A stretch of DNA of 64,000 nucleotides. Source: DASVWZ01 sp963715675. GTDB lineage: Bacteria; Acidobacteriota; Terriglobia; Terriglobales; Acidobacteriaceae. The position numbers and the translations under genes are program-made. Positions within the stretch are counted from its first letter, which is position 1. Each line of letters begins with the position of its first letter. The stretch is from NCBI GenBank assembly GCA_963715675.1, contig OY970265.1, forward strand, positions 682,001-746,000, read 5' to 3'. This document shows, one piece after another, positions 53,969 through 62,734 of the stretch. Under the pieces are notes generated by a model that was not told the origin of the DNA, searched no databases, and saw only the letters and a program-made list of their open reading frames with translations.

Positions 53969-55240
53969 TCATTGCGCGCTCGCCAGCTTCTCTTTTGCGA
54001 GCCGTAAACCATAGTCAAGCCAACCAGACTCGACGCGGTTTTCTGTGTGCAGGCGCAAGTATTCCATCGCCTTGATCCGGGCATTCAGTGCGGGGACGCT
54101 CTTCGCATCGTAGGCGAGGATCACGTCCGTCAAGTGCAGTGCTTCCACCGGCTTGCCTGCTTCTATTTTGTCCAGAGCCAGCCCTGCCAGCGGCTCAGGT
54201 CCGCCAGCGAGCCTGACCAGGTCCGCATACACCGACGAAGCTGGGACTTCGTACATGGACGTGGGATTTCCGTCATACCAACCAGCGTATCCGTCATAAA
54301 TTCCGCGCACCGACCAGCTCACTCTCCCAAATACTTCCGTCAAGTCGTACTGCGGCGGGAGCTTGATCTCTTGCATCAGCGTGAATACATCCTTGCCGGC
54401 GTTCATGCCTTTCACTGTTTCGTCATGGACGTACTGAATGGCATCCCGGTAACGGCTGAGACGGCGAGTGATCTCCGCATTGCCTACGATCGGCTCACCA
54501 TGGCCGTTCAGCACGATCTCAGGCTTGAGGGCCAGAACGGTGTCGAGTGACTGGATCCAATCGAGGGCCCAGCGCGGCTTGGTGCCGCGAATCGCATAAA
54601 GGTTAGGAAATGAGTTCGGCTCAGGGGTGTTGATGCCGTAGTAATTGTCCCCTATGAACGCCGCCTTGTATGCCGGGATCCAAACCGTCAAATGATCGGG
54701 CGTTTCTCCCGGTGTGCTGAAAAGTTGAAATTCAACACCACCTAAAGTGAATTTGTAGCTTTCATCAAACAGGATGGTGGGTTCGATTTTTCCCCCGAAG
54801 TTTCCCGCCCATGGTCCGACGGACGGTGCTGCACGGCTAAAGGCCGCGGCATTGCGGGGAGCAAAGAACCCTTCGAGTCGGGCGACGTAGTGTACGAACT
54901 CGACATAATTCCTCTGCGCGATGATCTGCGTGCCGGCCTCTTTCCAGAGCCCGATTCCGCCGATATGATCCGCGTGGGCATGCGTGAGAATGATGTACTT
55001 GATCGGTCCGTGCGGTTCGCTGTCGAAAATCTTCTTGACCTCTCCTGCTATTTCTGCGATGGCAGTGTCGATCACCACGTCTCCGGCGGGAGTCTTCACC
55101 AGGTACACATTGCCGGTTGCCGGGACCATGGAAATAGCGTCATTGATCTTGACTGGCTTTTCGTCCGGCTGGCCAAAGGCGCAGGCCGCCAGAGCCGTTC
55201 CGAGGATGGTGAGCAGCACCTGCCGATCCATTCGCTTCAT
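53969..55240 (-). CDS. Secreted metallo-beta-lactamase-fold hydrolase with C-terminal helical domain
   Basis: A 423-residue protein with a signal peptide (LLTILGTALAACAFGQ) starting at ATG 55240, which has GGGAG nearby upstream. The zinc motif ILTHAHADHIGG is present, as are IGDNYYG and NGHGEPI further on. The C-terminal ~170 residues resemble the dimerisation region of alkylsulfatase-like MBL enzymes (ALHLTDVILAYDAKSVPALN). Substrate is unknown; a sulfate or phosphate ester or a lactone are options. It overlaps the next gene by a few bases. Confidence 0.88.
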   Translation of the reverse strand: MKRMDRQVLLTILGTALAACAFGQPDEKPVKINDAISMVPATGNVYLVKTPAGDVVIDTAIAEIAGEVKKIFDSEPHGPIKYIILTHAHADHIGGIGLWKEAGTQIIAQRNYVEFVHYVARLEGFFAPRNAAAFSRAAPSVGPWAGNFGGKIEPTILFDESYKFTLGGVEFQLFSTPGETPDHLTVWIPAYKAAFIGDNYYGINTPEPNSFPNLYAIRGTKPRWALDWIQSLDTVLALKPEIVLNGHGEPIVGNAEITRRLSRYRDAIQYVHDETVKGMNAGKDVFTLMQEIKLPPQYDLTEVFGRVSWSVRGIYDGYAGWYDGNPTSMYEVPASSVYADLVRLAGGPEPLAGLALDKIEAGKPVEALHLTDVILAYDAKSVPALNARIKAMEYLRLHTENRVESGWLDYGLRLAKEKLASAQ

Positions 55241-55400
55241 CGGTTTCTCCCTGGGCCTATGAGACGAACCTGGGAGCGAATCGATAGCAGCGGGTTTCGT
55301 CCGGCCCCTCGTGAGACGGTCGATACTCAAGTGGAATAAGCGGGAGCCCCAGGCGATTCGGCTCTACCTGCCGCTGGTAGTGGGGAAGCGGGAGGGAGAT

Positions 55401-55610
55401 TTGCTGGACCTGGTCGGGATCGAACTTGAGGCGTTTAGGAGGCGTGAGCCAAGCGGGAGCCTCCCGCCGAAATCCCGAACCAAGTGAGGGACCTCGCGAA
55501 TCAGATTGGTGGACCTGGTCGGGATCGAACTTGAGGCGTTTAGGAGGCGTGAGCGAAGCGGGAGCCTCCTGCCGAAATCCCGAACCAGGTGAGGGACCTC
55601 GCGAATCAGT
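55401..55610 (-). repeat. Two tandem 105-bp tail cassettes with tRNA-Ala 3' end
   Basis: Two head-to-tail units (55401-55505 and 55506-55610). Each starts with the last ~25 bases of tRNA-Ala (acceptor 3' strand, CCA and part of the T arm) and continues with an ~80-base element. The element has a stem GGAGGC/GCCTCC and a TCCC/GGGA hairpin. It is the same element as at 14875-14949, where the stem is GCGGGC/GCCCGC. The tRNA-Ala 3' half follows directly. Confidence 0.85.
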
Positions 55611-55611
55611 T

Positions 55612-55660
55612 TGGTGGACCTGGTCGGGATCGAACCGACGACCTCTTCCATGCCATGGAA
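55612..55660 (-). pseudogene. tRNA-Ala (GGC) 3' half
   Basis: On the minus strand the last ~49 bases of a tRNA-Ala are present: anticodon loop ATGGCAT (anticodon GGC), 3' anticodon stem, variable loop, T arm GTCGG-TTCGATC-CCGAC, acceptor 3' strand and CCA. The D arm and 5' acceptor strand are missing; the sequence breaks at the 5' anticodon stem. It is the attachment-site half left by an element whose integrase remnant lies at 56402-56592. Confidence 0.82.
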
Positions 55661-55740
55661 TTTGTAAAACCGTATCTTGCTGACGGAAAAGGCTTTAATA
55701 GTCGGACAAGTCGGCAAGAACCGCCAAAATCGGCGCGTTT

Positions 55741-55764
55741 TGACACCAAATCTGACACCAAATT
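55741..55764. repeat. Pair of 12-nt direct repeats near tRNA-Ala half
   Basis: TGACACCAAATC (55741-55752) is followed at once by TGACACCAAATT (55753-55764), about 80 bases from the tRNA-Ala breakpoint. The geometry equals that at the tRNA-Sec locus (17357-17380). Possible integrase arm-type sites. Confidence 0.5.
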
Positions 55765-55902
55765 GGGCCGGGGGCTGATAGTGGCGGATCAACCCCTTGT
55801 CTCGTAGGTAGTGGGGTCGAAGTCAGTAAGCATACAAAGTACATTCGAGGGATGTCTTCTTGATAATCACTGAACCAATGACGAGTTGAGCAGAACCCGC
55901 GA

Positions 55903-56399
55903 CTAGGGTTGATAGTCGCTTTTGGTGATGCCGAGGTGCTTCATCTTATTCTGCAGGGTCGTACGGTTCAGGCCGAGACGGTCGGCGGTTCCGCCTTTAC
56001 CCGCATTTTTTCCGGATGCCGCCTTCAGTGCGTCGATAATCACCTTTCGTTCTGCTTGATAGAAGGTAGAGGCAGGGGCAGAAACGGCACGAGAATAAGC
56101 GGCTTGGAGTTCGGCGACTGGCACCGCTAACTCATCGCCGTGCGAAAGAATGACTGCACGTTCAATGAAGTTCGGCAATTCCCTCACATTGCCTTTCCAT
56201 GGGCAGTTCGTCAAGGTCTCCATTGCTTGCTTAGGAATGGACTTAATCTGTTTCCGCATCCTTCGGGAAAGCTTTGACACGAAATAATTCACGAGGAGCG
56301 GAATATCCTGGCGCCGCTCTCGCAGCGGTGGAATCTCGATCGGAAAGACGTTGAGTCGGTAAAAGAGATCGTCGCGGAATTTTCCCTCGCGAATCCATA
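55903..56399 (-). pseudogene. Truncated sigma-54 activator (C-terminal part)
   Basis: The reading frame from about 56399 down to 55903 encodes the end of an AAA+ sigma-54 activator (FRDDLFYRLNVFPIEIPPLR, then CPWKGNVRELPNFIERAVIL) and a Fis-type HTH (TADRLGLNRTTLQNKMKHLG). Walker A, GAFTGA and everything N-terminal are missing. The frame stops at the junction with the integrase remnant, so the gene was cut by the insertion. Confidence 0.8.
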
Positions 56400-56401
56400 A
56401 A

Positions 56402-56592
56402 TGTCATCCGCACGTACTCAAGCATTCGATTGCCATGCATACGATCAAGCAAGCCGGCATCGAGAACGTGCGGCGGTACCTGGGGCATCGGAGCCTGACG
56501 AGCACCGGCGCGTATTTAAAGGTGTCTGACGAAGCAGCCAGCCGGGCAGTGGTGTCGGCCCTGGCAGGGTCGGTAGATTCAAGAATGGCGTA
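56402..56592 (+). pseudogene. Tyrosine integrase, C-terminal remnant
   Basis: The last ~63 codons of a tyrosine recombinase: an HVLKHS box, then RRYLGHRSLTSTGAYLKV with the catalytic His and the Tyr nucleophile, ending in TAA at 56592. The N-terminal and core domains are absent. Its position next to the tRNA-Ala half marks an old integrated element. Confidence 0.82.
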
Positions 56593-57144
56593 AGGACGTC
56601 CGAAGTCTTTGTCGCAGCATTTTTTCCGCATTCTTGCCCAGATTGAAGGAATGACTGATCAAGGCGTTGAACGTGAATCGCCTGACCTTTCTTCTTTCGA
56701 CGGGGCCGAGCGTTACACAATTCGGGATGATACAGCCGATCCTTCATCGGTCGCCGCTCCGAGCGCCCCCTCTTCCTTATTGTAATCAGCGATAGCGCTC
56801 AAAACCCCTCAATTGAGTGATAACGCAGAAATAGCCATAGGCCACGAGCCTCGGATAGAACCATGGTTGACTTTGAGCACCCGTTTGGCTTGCCGCTCTT
56901 TCGAACTCGATGGCATCGCCACCATCAGCTGAGGAATTTTATGAGCATGGGTAATCGGCCAAGCTTCTCCAGGGAAGCCAAACTTCAGTGGGCTGGATCT
57001 CGAGACCAAACCCTCGCCGTCCGGTCGAGGCAGAACTTTTTTCTTGACAGTCCTCTTTATAGAATTCGTTGAGGAACGTTATCATAACAGTCGCTGATGG
57101 AGGATGTCGCTCAGCCGTGGCGGTGAAAGCATTTTGGCGCTCTC
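56593..57144. other. Intergenic region after integrase remnant
   Basis: About 550 bases between the integrase remnant and the hydrogenase operon. No gene, tRNA or clear terminator was recognised. It probably contains more eroded mobile DNA. Confidence 0.35.
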
Positions 57145-57669
57145 TCACGACAAGGGCATCGGCTCGGGGCGGAGCATGTCACGAACCATGCTTACAAGGG
57201 CCGGTATAACCGCGAGCACCGCGGGATCCATTTCTCCTCCTAGCGTCGAGCAATTAGCCGCTTCAACCGCCAGGAAGAACACCTCTTCTGCAACTGGCAG
57301 GCCCAGGGTTCGCGCTAAATTGAGGGTCTCGTACAGCCCAATATAATGCGGCGATCCCCCTGGAACCGCCTTCAGTTCGTGATCTTGGAATGCGTAGATG
57401 GTTCCTGGAGGGGCGGTGCCGGTCACCACGGTGTCGACAACCACGAGACAGTGGACGTTCAAGACGTAATCCAGCAAATGGAATCCCGCTTCAGGAGTAC
57501 TGAGAACTTCCACGTCTGCCGAGGCGAATTGTCGAATGCGCTCCGCAACCACGCTGCCGAGGGAATCATCCGCTAATAGATCGTTGCCGAGACATAAAAC
57601 CCGAACGGTGACCTCTCGCGATTCGGGTGCCGCCGGCAGTTCCGCACTGTGGTTCGCAATGCTACTCAC
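57145..57669 (-). CDS. NiFe-hydrogenase maturation protease
   Basis: A 174-residue HycI/HoxW-type endopeptidase. The Ni-sensing GNDLLADDSLG motif and the second acidic site (VVVDTVVTG) are present. It removes the C-terminal peptide of the large subunit once Ni is inserted. GTG 57669 has GGGAG 8 bases upstream and overlaps the end of the large-subunit gene by 8 bases. An in-frame GTG at 57693 is possible. Confidence 0.9.
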   Translation of the reverse strand: MSSIANHSAELPAAPESREVTVRVLCLGNDLLADDSLGSVVAERIRQFASADVEVLSTPEAGFHLLDYVLNVHCLVVVDTVVTGTAPPGTIYAFQDHELKAVPGGSPHYIGLYETLNLARTLGLPVAEEVFFLAVEAANCSTLGGEMDPAVLAVIPALVSMVRDMLRPEPMPLS

Positions 57670-59221
57670 GATGCACGCTCCCGTCAAAGTCACGCCGCAA
57701 CGTGGCCAGCGTATGGCCCCCGTGGTCGCGGACTCGGATCAATAAAGGCATACTTCCTGGCAGAGAGTGCGTAGCGCAACCGTGACACGGATCGTAGGCG
57801 CGGAAGGCCATCTCCACCTGGTTGAGCACCCCCTCTGGGACGCCGGGGCCATGAATCAAACCCTTGGCGGCCTTCTCGACACTCATCGCAATGCGCGCAG
57901 CGTTGTTTTGCGTGGCCACGATGAGGTTTGCCTTCACAATCAATCCCCGGTCGTCAGTCTCATAATGATGGATGAGCGTTCCGCGCGGAGCTTCCACGAC
58001 GCCGATGCCCTCCCGTGGCTTTTCCGTGGGCAGAACTCGTATTCTGTCATCCGTCAGCGCCGGATCAGCGGCAAGTTCCTTCATGCGCTCGGCAGCGTAG
58101 AGCAGTTCGACCAACCGCGCCCAATGATTAGCCAACGTATGATGCACCGGTCGGCCTCCCAGAACTGAGAAGAACTTCTCATATGCTTCCTGAGCCAACG
58201 GCGTCGCCATCCCTTGGCTAACATTCAAGCGCGCTAAAGGAGCCACGCTGTAGATGCCGCTTTCCGCGCCCTCGGTAAACCCTTTCCATCCCACTGGCTT
58301 CAGGTAGCAGAACTTGACGTAGCTCCATGGCTCGACGTGCTCCGCGACGTTTTCCAGATAGTTTTCGGGAGGGAATTTCTTCCACTCCCGGCCATCGGGG
58401 GTGACGACGCGCAGCTGACCGTCGTAGAAGTTCACCCGATTGTCTTCGTCCACCAGGCCCATGTAGTAGGTGTGATGGGTATAAATATCCGAGAGGATCA
58501 GTTGGACGTAGTCGGTAATCTTGAGCACCACATCCTCAAACAACTGCAGAGTGAACTGAGCGAACTCGACGGCTTCGGCGGCTACCTCCTGGAACTGCTT
58601 CTGCATCTCAGGGGTAAAGTGCTTGGCAACGCCGCCAGGCAATCCGAAAACGGGATGCGCGGCCTTGCCGCCGGCAAGAGCAATCAACTCACGCAGGCGG
58701 CGCCGCATAGTAATGACTTTCTTGCCGGTTTCAACTCCGACCTTTCCGATGACTCCCACGACATTCCGTTCGGCGGCCGAGGCGCTGGGACCGACGACGA
58801 AATCGGGCCCGCCCAGGAAATAAAAATGGAGCGCGTGGTCTTCGGTGAAAAATGTGCTGTAAATCAATTCGCGGATCTTCTTGGCCGCCGGTGGCGGATC
58901 TACCTGGTAGAGATGGTCAAGTGCTTTGGTCGCTGCCATGTGGTGCGCGGTCGGACACACTCCGCAGATTCGCGAGGTGATCTGGGGCATTTCCTCTGCG
59001 GGGCGGCCTTGCACAAATTTCTCGAAACCCCGCAGCTCGGGCACCTGGAAATAAGCTCTTTCGACTTTTCCTCCGTCATCCAGGAAGATGTCGATCTTGC
59101 CGTGGCCCTCCAGGCGGGTGATGGGATCAATCGTGATGCGCCGGCGCGCCAAGCTGGCATTTGCTTCTGCGCTGCCTTTCTGCCAGACAGCACGCAACGT
59201 CTGTTCGTTCTCATCGGGCAT
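57662..59221 (-). CDS. mvhA: NiFe-hydrogenase large subunit (MvhA-like, group 3)
   Basis: A 519-residue large subunit. The N-terminal NiFe ligands are in RICGVCPTAHH and the C-terminal ligands in DPCHGCATH, followed by a ~30-residue tail that the protease should cleave. The overall layout and neighbours (MvhG, MvhD, HdrA) place it with the F420-non-reducing, Hdr-linked group 3 enzymes. It oxidises H2, or makes it when run in reverse. The ATG at 59221 is 9 bases past the MvhG stop. Confidence 0.93.
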   Translation of the reverse strand: MPDENEQTLRAVWQKGSAEANASLARRRITIDPITRLEGHGKIDIFLDDGGKVERAYFQVPELRGFEKFVQGRPAEEMPQITSRICGVCPTAHHMAATKALDHLYQVDPPPAAKKIRELIYSTFFTEDHALHFYFLGGPDFVVGPSASAAERNVVGVIGKVGVETGKKVITMRRRLRELIALAGGKAAHPVFGLPGGVAKHFTPEMQKQFQEVAAEAVEFAQFTLQLFEDVVLKITDYVQLILSDIYTHHTYYMGLVDEDNRVNFYDGQLRVVTPDGREWKKFPPENYLENVAEHVEPWSYVKFCYLKPVGWKGFTEGAESGIYSVAPLARLNVSQGMATPLAQEAYEKFFSVLGGRPVHHTLANHWARLVELLYAAERMKELAADPALTDDRIRVLPTEKPREGIGVVEAPRGTLIHHYETDDRGLIVKANLIVATQNNAARIAMSVEKAAKGLIHGPGVPEGVLNQVEMAFRAYDPCHGCATHSLPGSMPLLIRVRDHGGHTLATLRRDFDGSVHRE

Positions 59222-59230
59222 AGAGCCACC

Positions 59231-60232
59231 TCATCTGGACGCCGTCGAAGCTTGCAGTGACGCCTCATCCAGCTTCTTTCGCCGCAACAACGAGCCAGGC
59301 AGACTGTACCGGTAGAAACTGCCCACCGGGTCCGGAATCGTAGTCAAGATGCGGTCAATCTCAGAGTCTTCCTTGCTGTTCACCAACGAAGCCAGAGAGG
59401 ACAGAATCTTCCCGCCTTGGTCTCTGACTCTGCTCGTAGGACCGCAGCATCCCGAGCACGGCATGTTGCCCTGGATGCAGGGCGCCTCGCAGCCCCCGCG
59501 TGTGGCCGGGCCCATGCACAGCAGCCCCTGGGCGAGCAGGCATTTTTCTTCGTCAACGAGAACCTGATGGGGACGCTTAAATTCAGTGATCGACAAGTCT
59601 TGTGGCTTGGTGTCCTTACGTGAACACTCATCGCACAGCGCGCGATCCGGGGCAAGCACAGTGCCTTTCGGTGGTAACTCATCGCCTAGAAGAGTTTGCA
59701 ACGCGGTGCGGAAAATCCTCGGCGTGGGTGGGCAACCGGGAATGTAATAGTCCACGTCGACCACCTGATCGAGTGGACGCACGGTGTTGTAAAAACCGGG
59801 CAATTCCACCGCGTGGCCGTCGTCTTTGTGCCTTGTGGCCGGGAGCGTCACTTCCGGGTTCACAGTGCTTGGCGACTCCAGGTAGACGGCCTTGAAGAGG
59901 CTTTTGCGATCAAACAAATTGGCCAGCCCGGGAATGCCGCCCAGGTGCGAGCATGATCCCAATGCCACGAGGGCCTTTGATTTGCTTCGCAGTAAGTGCG
60001 CCATTTCTGCCTGTTCAGTAGTGCGGATGGCACCGTTGAGGAACGTAGCGAAAATCGAGCCGTTCGGCATGGCTTCAACGTCCCGGCGCTTGAAGTCCAT
60101 TGCCACCGGCCAGAATACGATGTCCACGGCGGCAATCACATCAAGAATCGCCTCGGCCAGGTCCACGACCGCTTCTTCGCAGCCTCCGCAGGACGCGCAC
60201 CAGTAGAAAGCGACTTTTGGTTTCTCTGCCAT
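59231..60232 (-). CDS. mvhG: NiFe-hydrogenase small subunit (MvhG-like)
   Basis: A 333-residue small subunit. The N-terminal WCASCGGCEEAVVDL provides the proximal-cluster Cys, and later LGSCSHLGG, YIPGCPPTPR, and a Cys-rich C-terminal region (CDECSRKD, GPATRGGCEAPC, MPCSGCCGP) supply the other clusters. It passes electrons from MvhA to MvhD. There is no Tat signal, so the enzyme is cytoplasmic. ATG 60232 overlaps the MvhD stop (TGATG); GTG 60235 is also possible. Confidence 0.92.
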   Translation of the reverse strand: MAEKPKVAFYWCASCGGCEEAVVDLAEAILDVIAAVDIVFWPVAMDFKRRDVEAMPNGSIFATFLNGAIRTTEQAEMAHLLRSKSKALVALGSCSHLGGIPGLANLFDRKSLFKAVYLESPSTVNPEVTLPATRHKDDGHAVELPGFYNTVRPLDQVVDVDYYIPGCPPTPRIFRTALQTLLGDELPPKGTVLAPDRALCDECSRKDTKPQDLSITEFKRPHQVLVDEEKCLLAQGLLCMGPATRGGCEAPCIQGNMPCSGCCGPTSRVRDQGGKILSSLASLVNSKEDSEIDRILTTIPDPVGSFYRYSLPGSLLRRKKLDEASLQASTASR

Positions 60233-60726
60233 CACGCCACCACTTTCTCGGCGAAGACTTCTTCCTCGTCCGATTTCAGATGAAGCGGACCGAGCGCGCG
60301 CACTTTCTCCACCATGTCATTCATTGCGTTGCGCAGCCGGTCTGCTTCGGACGCAGAAATCCATTCCAGGCGCAAGCGTTCCTCCTCGATTCCCATCTGC
60401 TGAAGTAAGCGTTTCAGCAGACGGTAGCGTCGAAGGGTCTTGTAGTTTCCTTCCTGGTAATGGCAATCGCCGGGATGGCAGCCTCCGATGAGCACCCCGT
60501 CTGCACCCTGAGCGAAAGCATCCAGCACAAATTGCGGGTCCACACGGCCCGAGCACATCACGCGAATCACCCGTGCATTGGGTGCATACTTCATCCGCGA
60601 AGTGCCGGCCAGGTCCGCGGCGAGGTAAGTGCACCAGTTGCAGAAGAACGCGACGATTCTGGGCTCGAACTGTGGCATTTCCGGCGTAGACACTGCTGTC
60701 GACGAATTGAGTTCTGCTTCAGGCAT
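60232..60726 (-). CDS. mvhD: MvhD-like iron-sulfur adaptor
   Basis: A 164-residue MvhD/FrhD-type protein with Cys-containing FFCNWCTYLAADLAG, MCSGRVDPQFV and GGCHPGDCHYQ motifs that hold a 2Fe-2S centre. It links the hydrogenase to HdrA. All positions read Cys, unlike some archaeal forms that carry selenocysteine. It overlaps the HdrA end by 8 bases and MvhG by a few. Confidence 0.92.
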   Translation of the reverse strand: MPEAELNSSTAVSTPEMPQFEPRIVAFFCNWCTYLAADLAGTSRMKYAPNARVIRVMCSGRVDPQFVLDAFAQGADGVLIGGCHPGDCHYQEGNYKTLRRYRLLKRLLQQMGIEEERLRLEWISASEADRLRNAMNDMVEKVRALGPLHLKSDEEEVFAEKVVA

Positions 60727-62716
60727 AGGCTAATAGCCCTTCGATCTCTTCAAAGATTTCCTGATCCTCAAAGAAGTTCTGCTGAATCGATCCCGACGGA
60801 CAGGCGGCTACACAGGTTCCACAGCCCTTGCATAGAACCTCGTTGATTTTCGCTTTCTTCTTGTCTTCAAGGAACGAGATGGCCTGGTAAGGACACATTG
60901 GGATGCAGGTCTTGCAGCCAGAGCACTCTTCTTCCAAGATGGAAGCTGTGTAGGGTTCCTGCTCAACATAACCGGCATCAATGAGAGCCAGCGACTCTGC
61001 GGCTGCGGCTCCGGCCTGGGCCACGGTGTCGGGAATATCCTTAGGTCCCTGACAGCAACCTGCCAGGAAAACGCCGTCGGTAAACGTGCTCACAGGTGCC
61101 AGCTTGGGATGACGCTCCAGGAAAAATCCTTCGCTCGAGCAGGAGATATGGAAACGGCGACGGACTTCTGGCGCATCCGGCTGCGGCTCAAGCCCGGTGG
61201 CAAGAATGACCATGTCGACCGGGATCTTGCAGATCACGCCCATGAGCGTGTCTTCGGCGCACATCAGCAAGCGACCCGGGTCCTGGGGATCGGGATAAAT
61301 GTCGGCCACGCGCCCGCGAATGAATCGTGTGCCTTCTTCCGCCACGCGGTTGTAGAACTCCTCGAAGCCTTTGCCCGGGGTTCGCATATCTATGTAGAAG
61401 TTGAAAACATCGGCTTCGGTTCTCTCCTTAATAAGGTGGGCAAGTTTCAGCGAGTACATGCAGCACACGCGAGAGCAATGACGGTTGGTGTTCTCATCGC
61501 GGCTGCCAACACAGTGAACGATCCCAACCGCCTTGGGTCGGCGGCCGTCGCGCAGCACGATTTCGCCGCCCGTGGGCCCGGCAGCGTTGACCAATCGCTC
61601 CACTTCCAGGGCGGTATAGACGCCGGGATAGGTCCCGTAGCCGTAGTACGGGACGCGCTTGGCGTCGAAAGTGTGGAAACCAGTGGCCAGAATGACAGTG
61701 CCGACGTCGATCGTCTCGATCCTCTCCGGCTGGTGAAAGTCAATGGCGGCGCGGTCGGCGCAGGCTTCCACGCAAGTCTTCTTGCACTTTCCTGACTTGA
61801 ACTCAATGCAATTTTCGGGATCGATCACCACAACCTGAGGCACAGCCTGGGGAAAGGGAATGTAAATGGGCTTGCGCTTGCCCAGGTACATGCTGAACTC
61901 GTCAGGCACCTTGGCCTGCTTGTAGACGCAGGCCTCGATGCATTCCATGCAGCCCACGCAGGCATTCTCAAGCACAAAGCGGGGCTTGCGTTTGACGGTT
62001 ACCTTGTAGTTGCCGACATAGCCGTCCACCTGCGTGACCTCGGATAGGGTCCAAAGGGTGATGTTCGGGTGGGATTTCACGGCAGTCATCTTGGGAGTCA
62101 GGATGCAAGCCGCACAATCCAGCGTGGGAAAGGTCTTGTCGAACATGGCCATGTGCCCACCGATGGTGGCATCGCGTTCCACCAGATACACATGCTTGCC
62201 GGCGTCGGCCAAGGTCAGGGCTGCGTGGATGCCGGCGATGCCCCCGCCCACCACCAACACCTCGGGATGAACGGAGACCCGTTTAGGAGTGAGCGGCTTA
62301 TGAATGCGCACCCGGCGCACGGCGGCCCGGATCAGGTCCATCGCTTTCCGCGTTGCCGCCGCACGGTCCGTGTGCACCCAGGAATCGTGCTCTCGCACGT
62401 TGACGATCTGCGCGAAATACTTGTTGATCCCGGCATCGGCGATCGCTTGGCGGAAAGTCTTTTCGTGCAGGCATGGTGAGCAGGCTGCAACCACAACCCG
62501 GTCTATACCGTGCTCGCGGACGTCTTGTTTGATCAGTTCCTGCCCTGGCGTCGAGCACAGGTATTTGTAGTCCCGGGCGATGGCCACGCCGGGCAGCGTT
62601 GCGGCGTATCCAACCACGGCGCGCACGTCCACTGTCCCCGCGATGTTTGTTCCGCAGTGACAGACATAAACACCGGTGCCGCCAGTGCTTGCTTTTTTCG
62701 TATTTGCCGGCTCCAT
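60719..62716 (-). CDS. hdrA: HdrA-like flavin iron-sulfur subunit
   Basis: A 665-residue HdrA. The N-terminal Cys-rich part (VYVCHCGTNIAG), the FAD-binding VVGGGIAGIHAALTLADAG, a mid 4Fe-4S pair (CVGCMECIEAC), and two C-terminal ferredoxin clusters (CSGCKTCIPMCPYQA, CKGCGTCVAACPSGS) are all there. HdrA is the flavin-based electron-bifurcating subunit: it splits H2 electrons between ferredoxin and a high-potential acceptor. The ATG at 62716 lies 18 bases past the HdrD-like stop. Confidence 0.93.
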   Translation of the reverse strand: MEPANTKKASTGGTGVYVCHCGTNIAGTVDVRAVVGYAATLPGVAIARDYKYLCSTPGQELIKQDVREHGIDRVVVAACSPCLHEKTFRQAIADAGINKYFAQIVNVREHDSWVHTDRAAATRKAMDLIRAAVRRVRIHKPLTPKRVSVHPEVLVVGGGIAGIHAALTLADAGKHVYLVERDATIGGHMAMFDKTFPTLDCAACILTPKMTAVKSHPNITLWTLSEVTQVDGYVGNYKVTVKRKPRFVLENACVGCMECIEACVYKQAKVPDEFSMYLGKRKPIYIPFPQAVPQVVVIDPENCIEFKSGKCKKTCVEACADRAAIDFHQPERIETIDVGTVILATGFHTFDAKRVPYYGYGTYPGVYTALEVERLVNAAGPTGGEIVLRDGRRPKAVGIVHCVGSRDENTNRHCSRVCCMYSLKLAHLIKERTEADVFNFYIDMRTPGKGFEEFYNRVAEEGTRFIRGRVADIYPDPQDPGRLLMCAEDTLMGVICKIPVDMVILATGLEPQPDAPEVRRRFHISCSSEGFFLERHPKLAPVSTFTDGVFLAGCCQGPKDIPDTVAQAGAAAAESLALIDAGYVEQEPYTASILEEECSGCKTCIPMCPYQAISFLEDKKKAKINEVLCKGCGTCVAACPSGSIQQNFFEDQEIFEEIEGLLAYA

Positions 62717-62734
62717 AGGTGTACGGCTCCTGAT

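Noticed and set aside
55364..55792. 142-codon minus-strand ORF across the tRNA-Ala repeats
   Set aside because: It reads through tRNA 3' ends and the tail cassettes; its internal repeats (SIPTRSTKLIREVPHLV) are the translated DNA repeats, not a protein.
60232..60726. MvhD as a candidate selenoprotein
   Set aside because: All expected Cys positions read Cys codons and the frame has no internal TGA.
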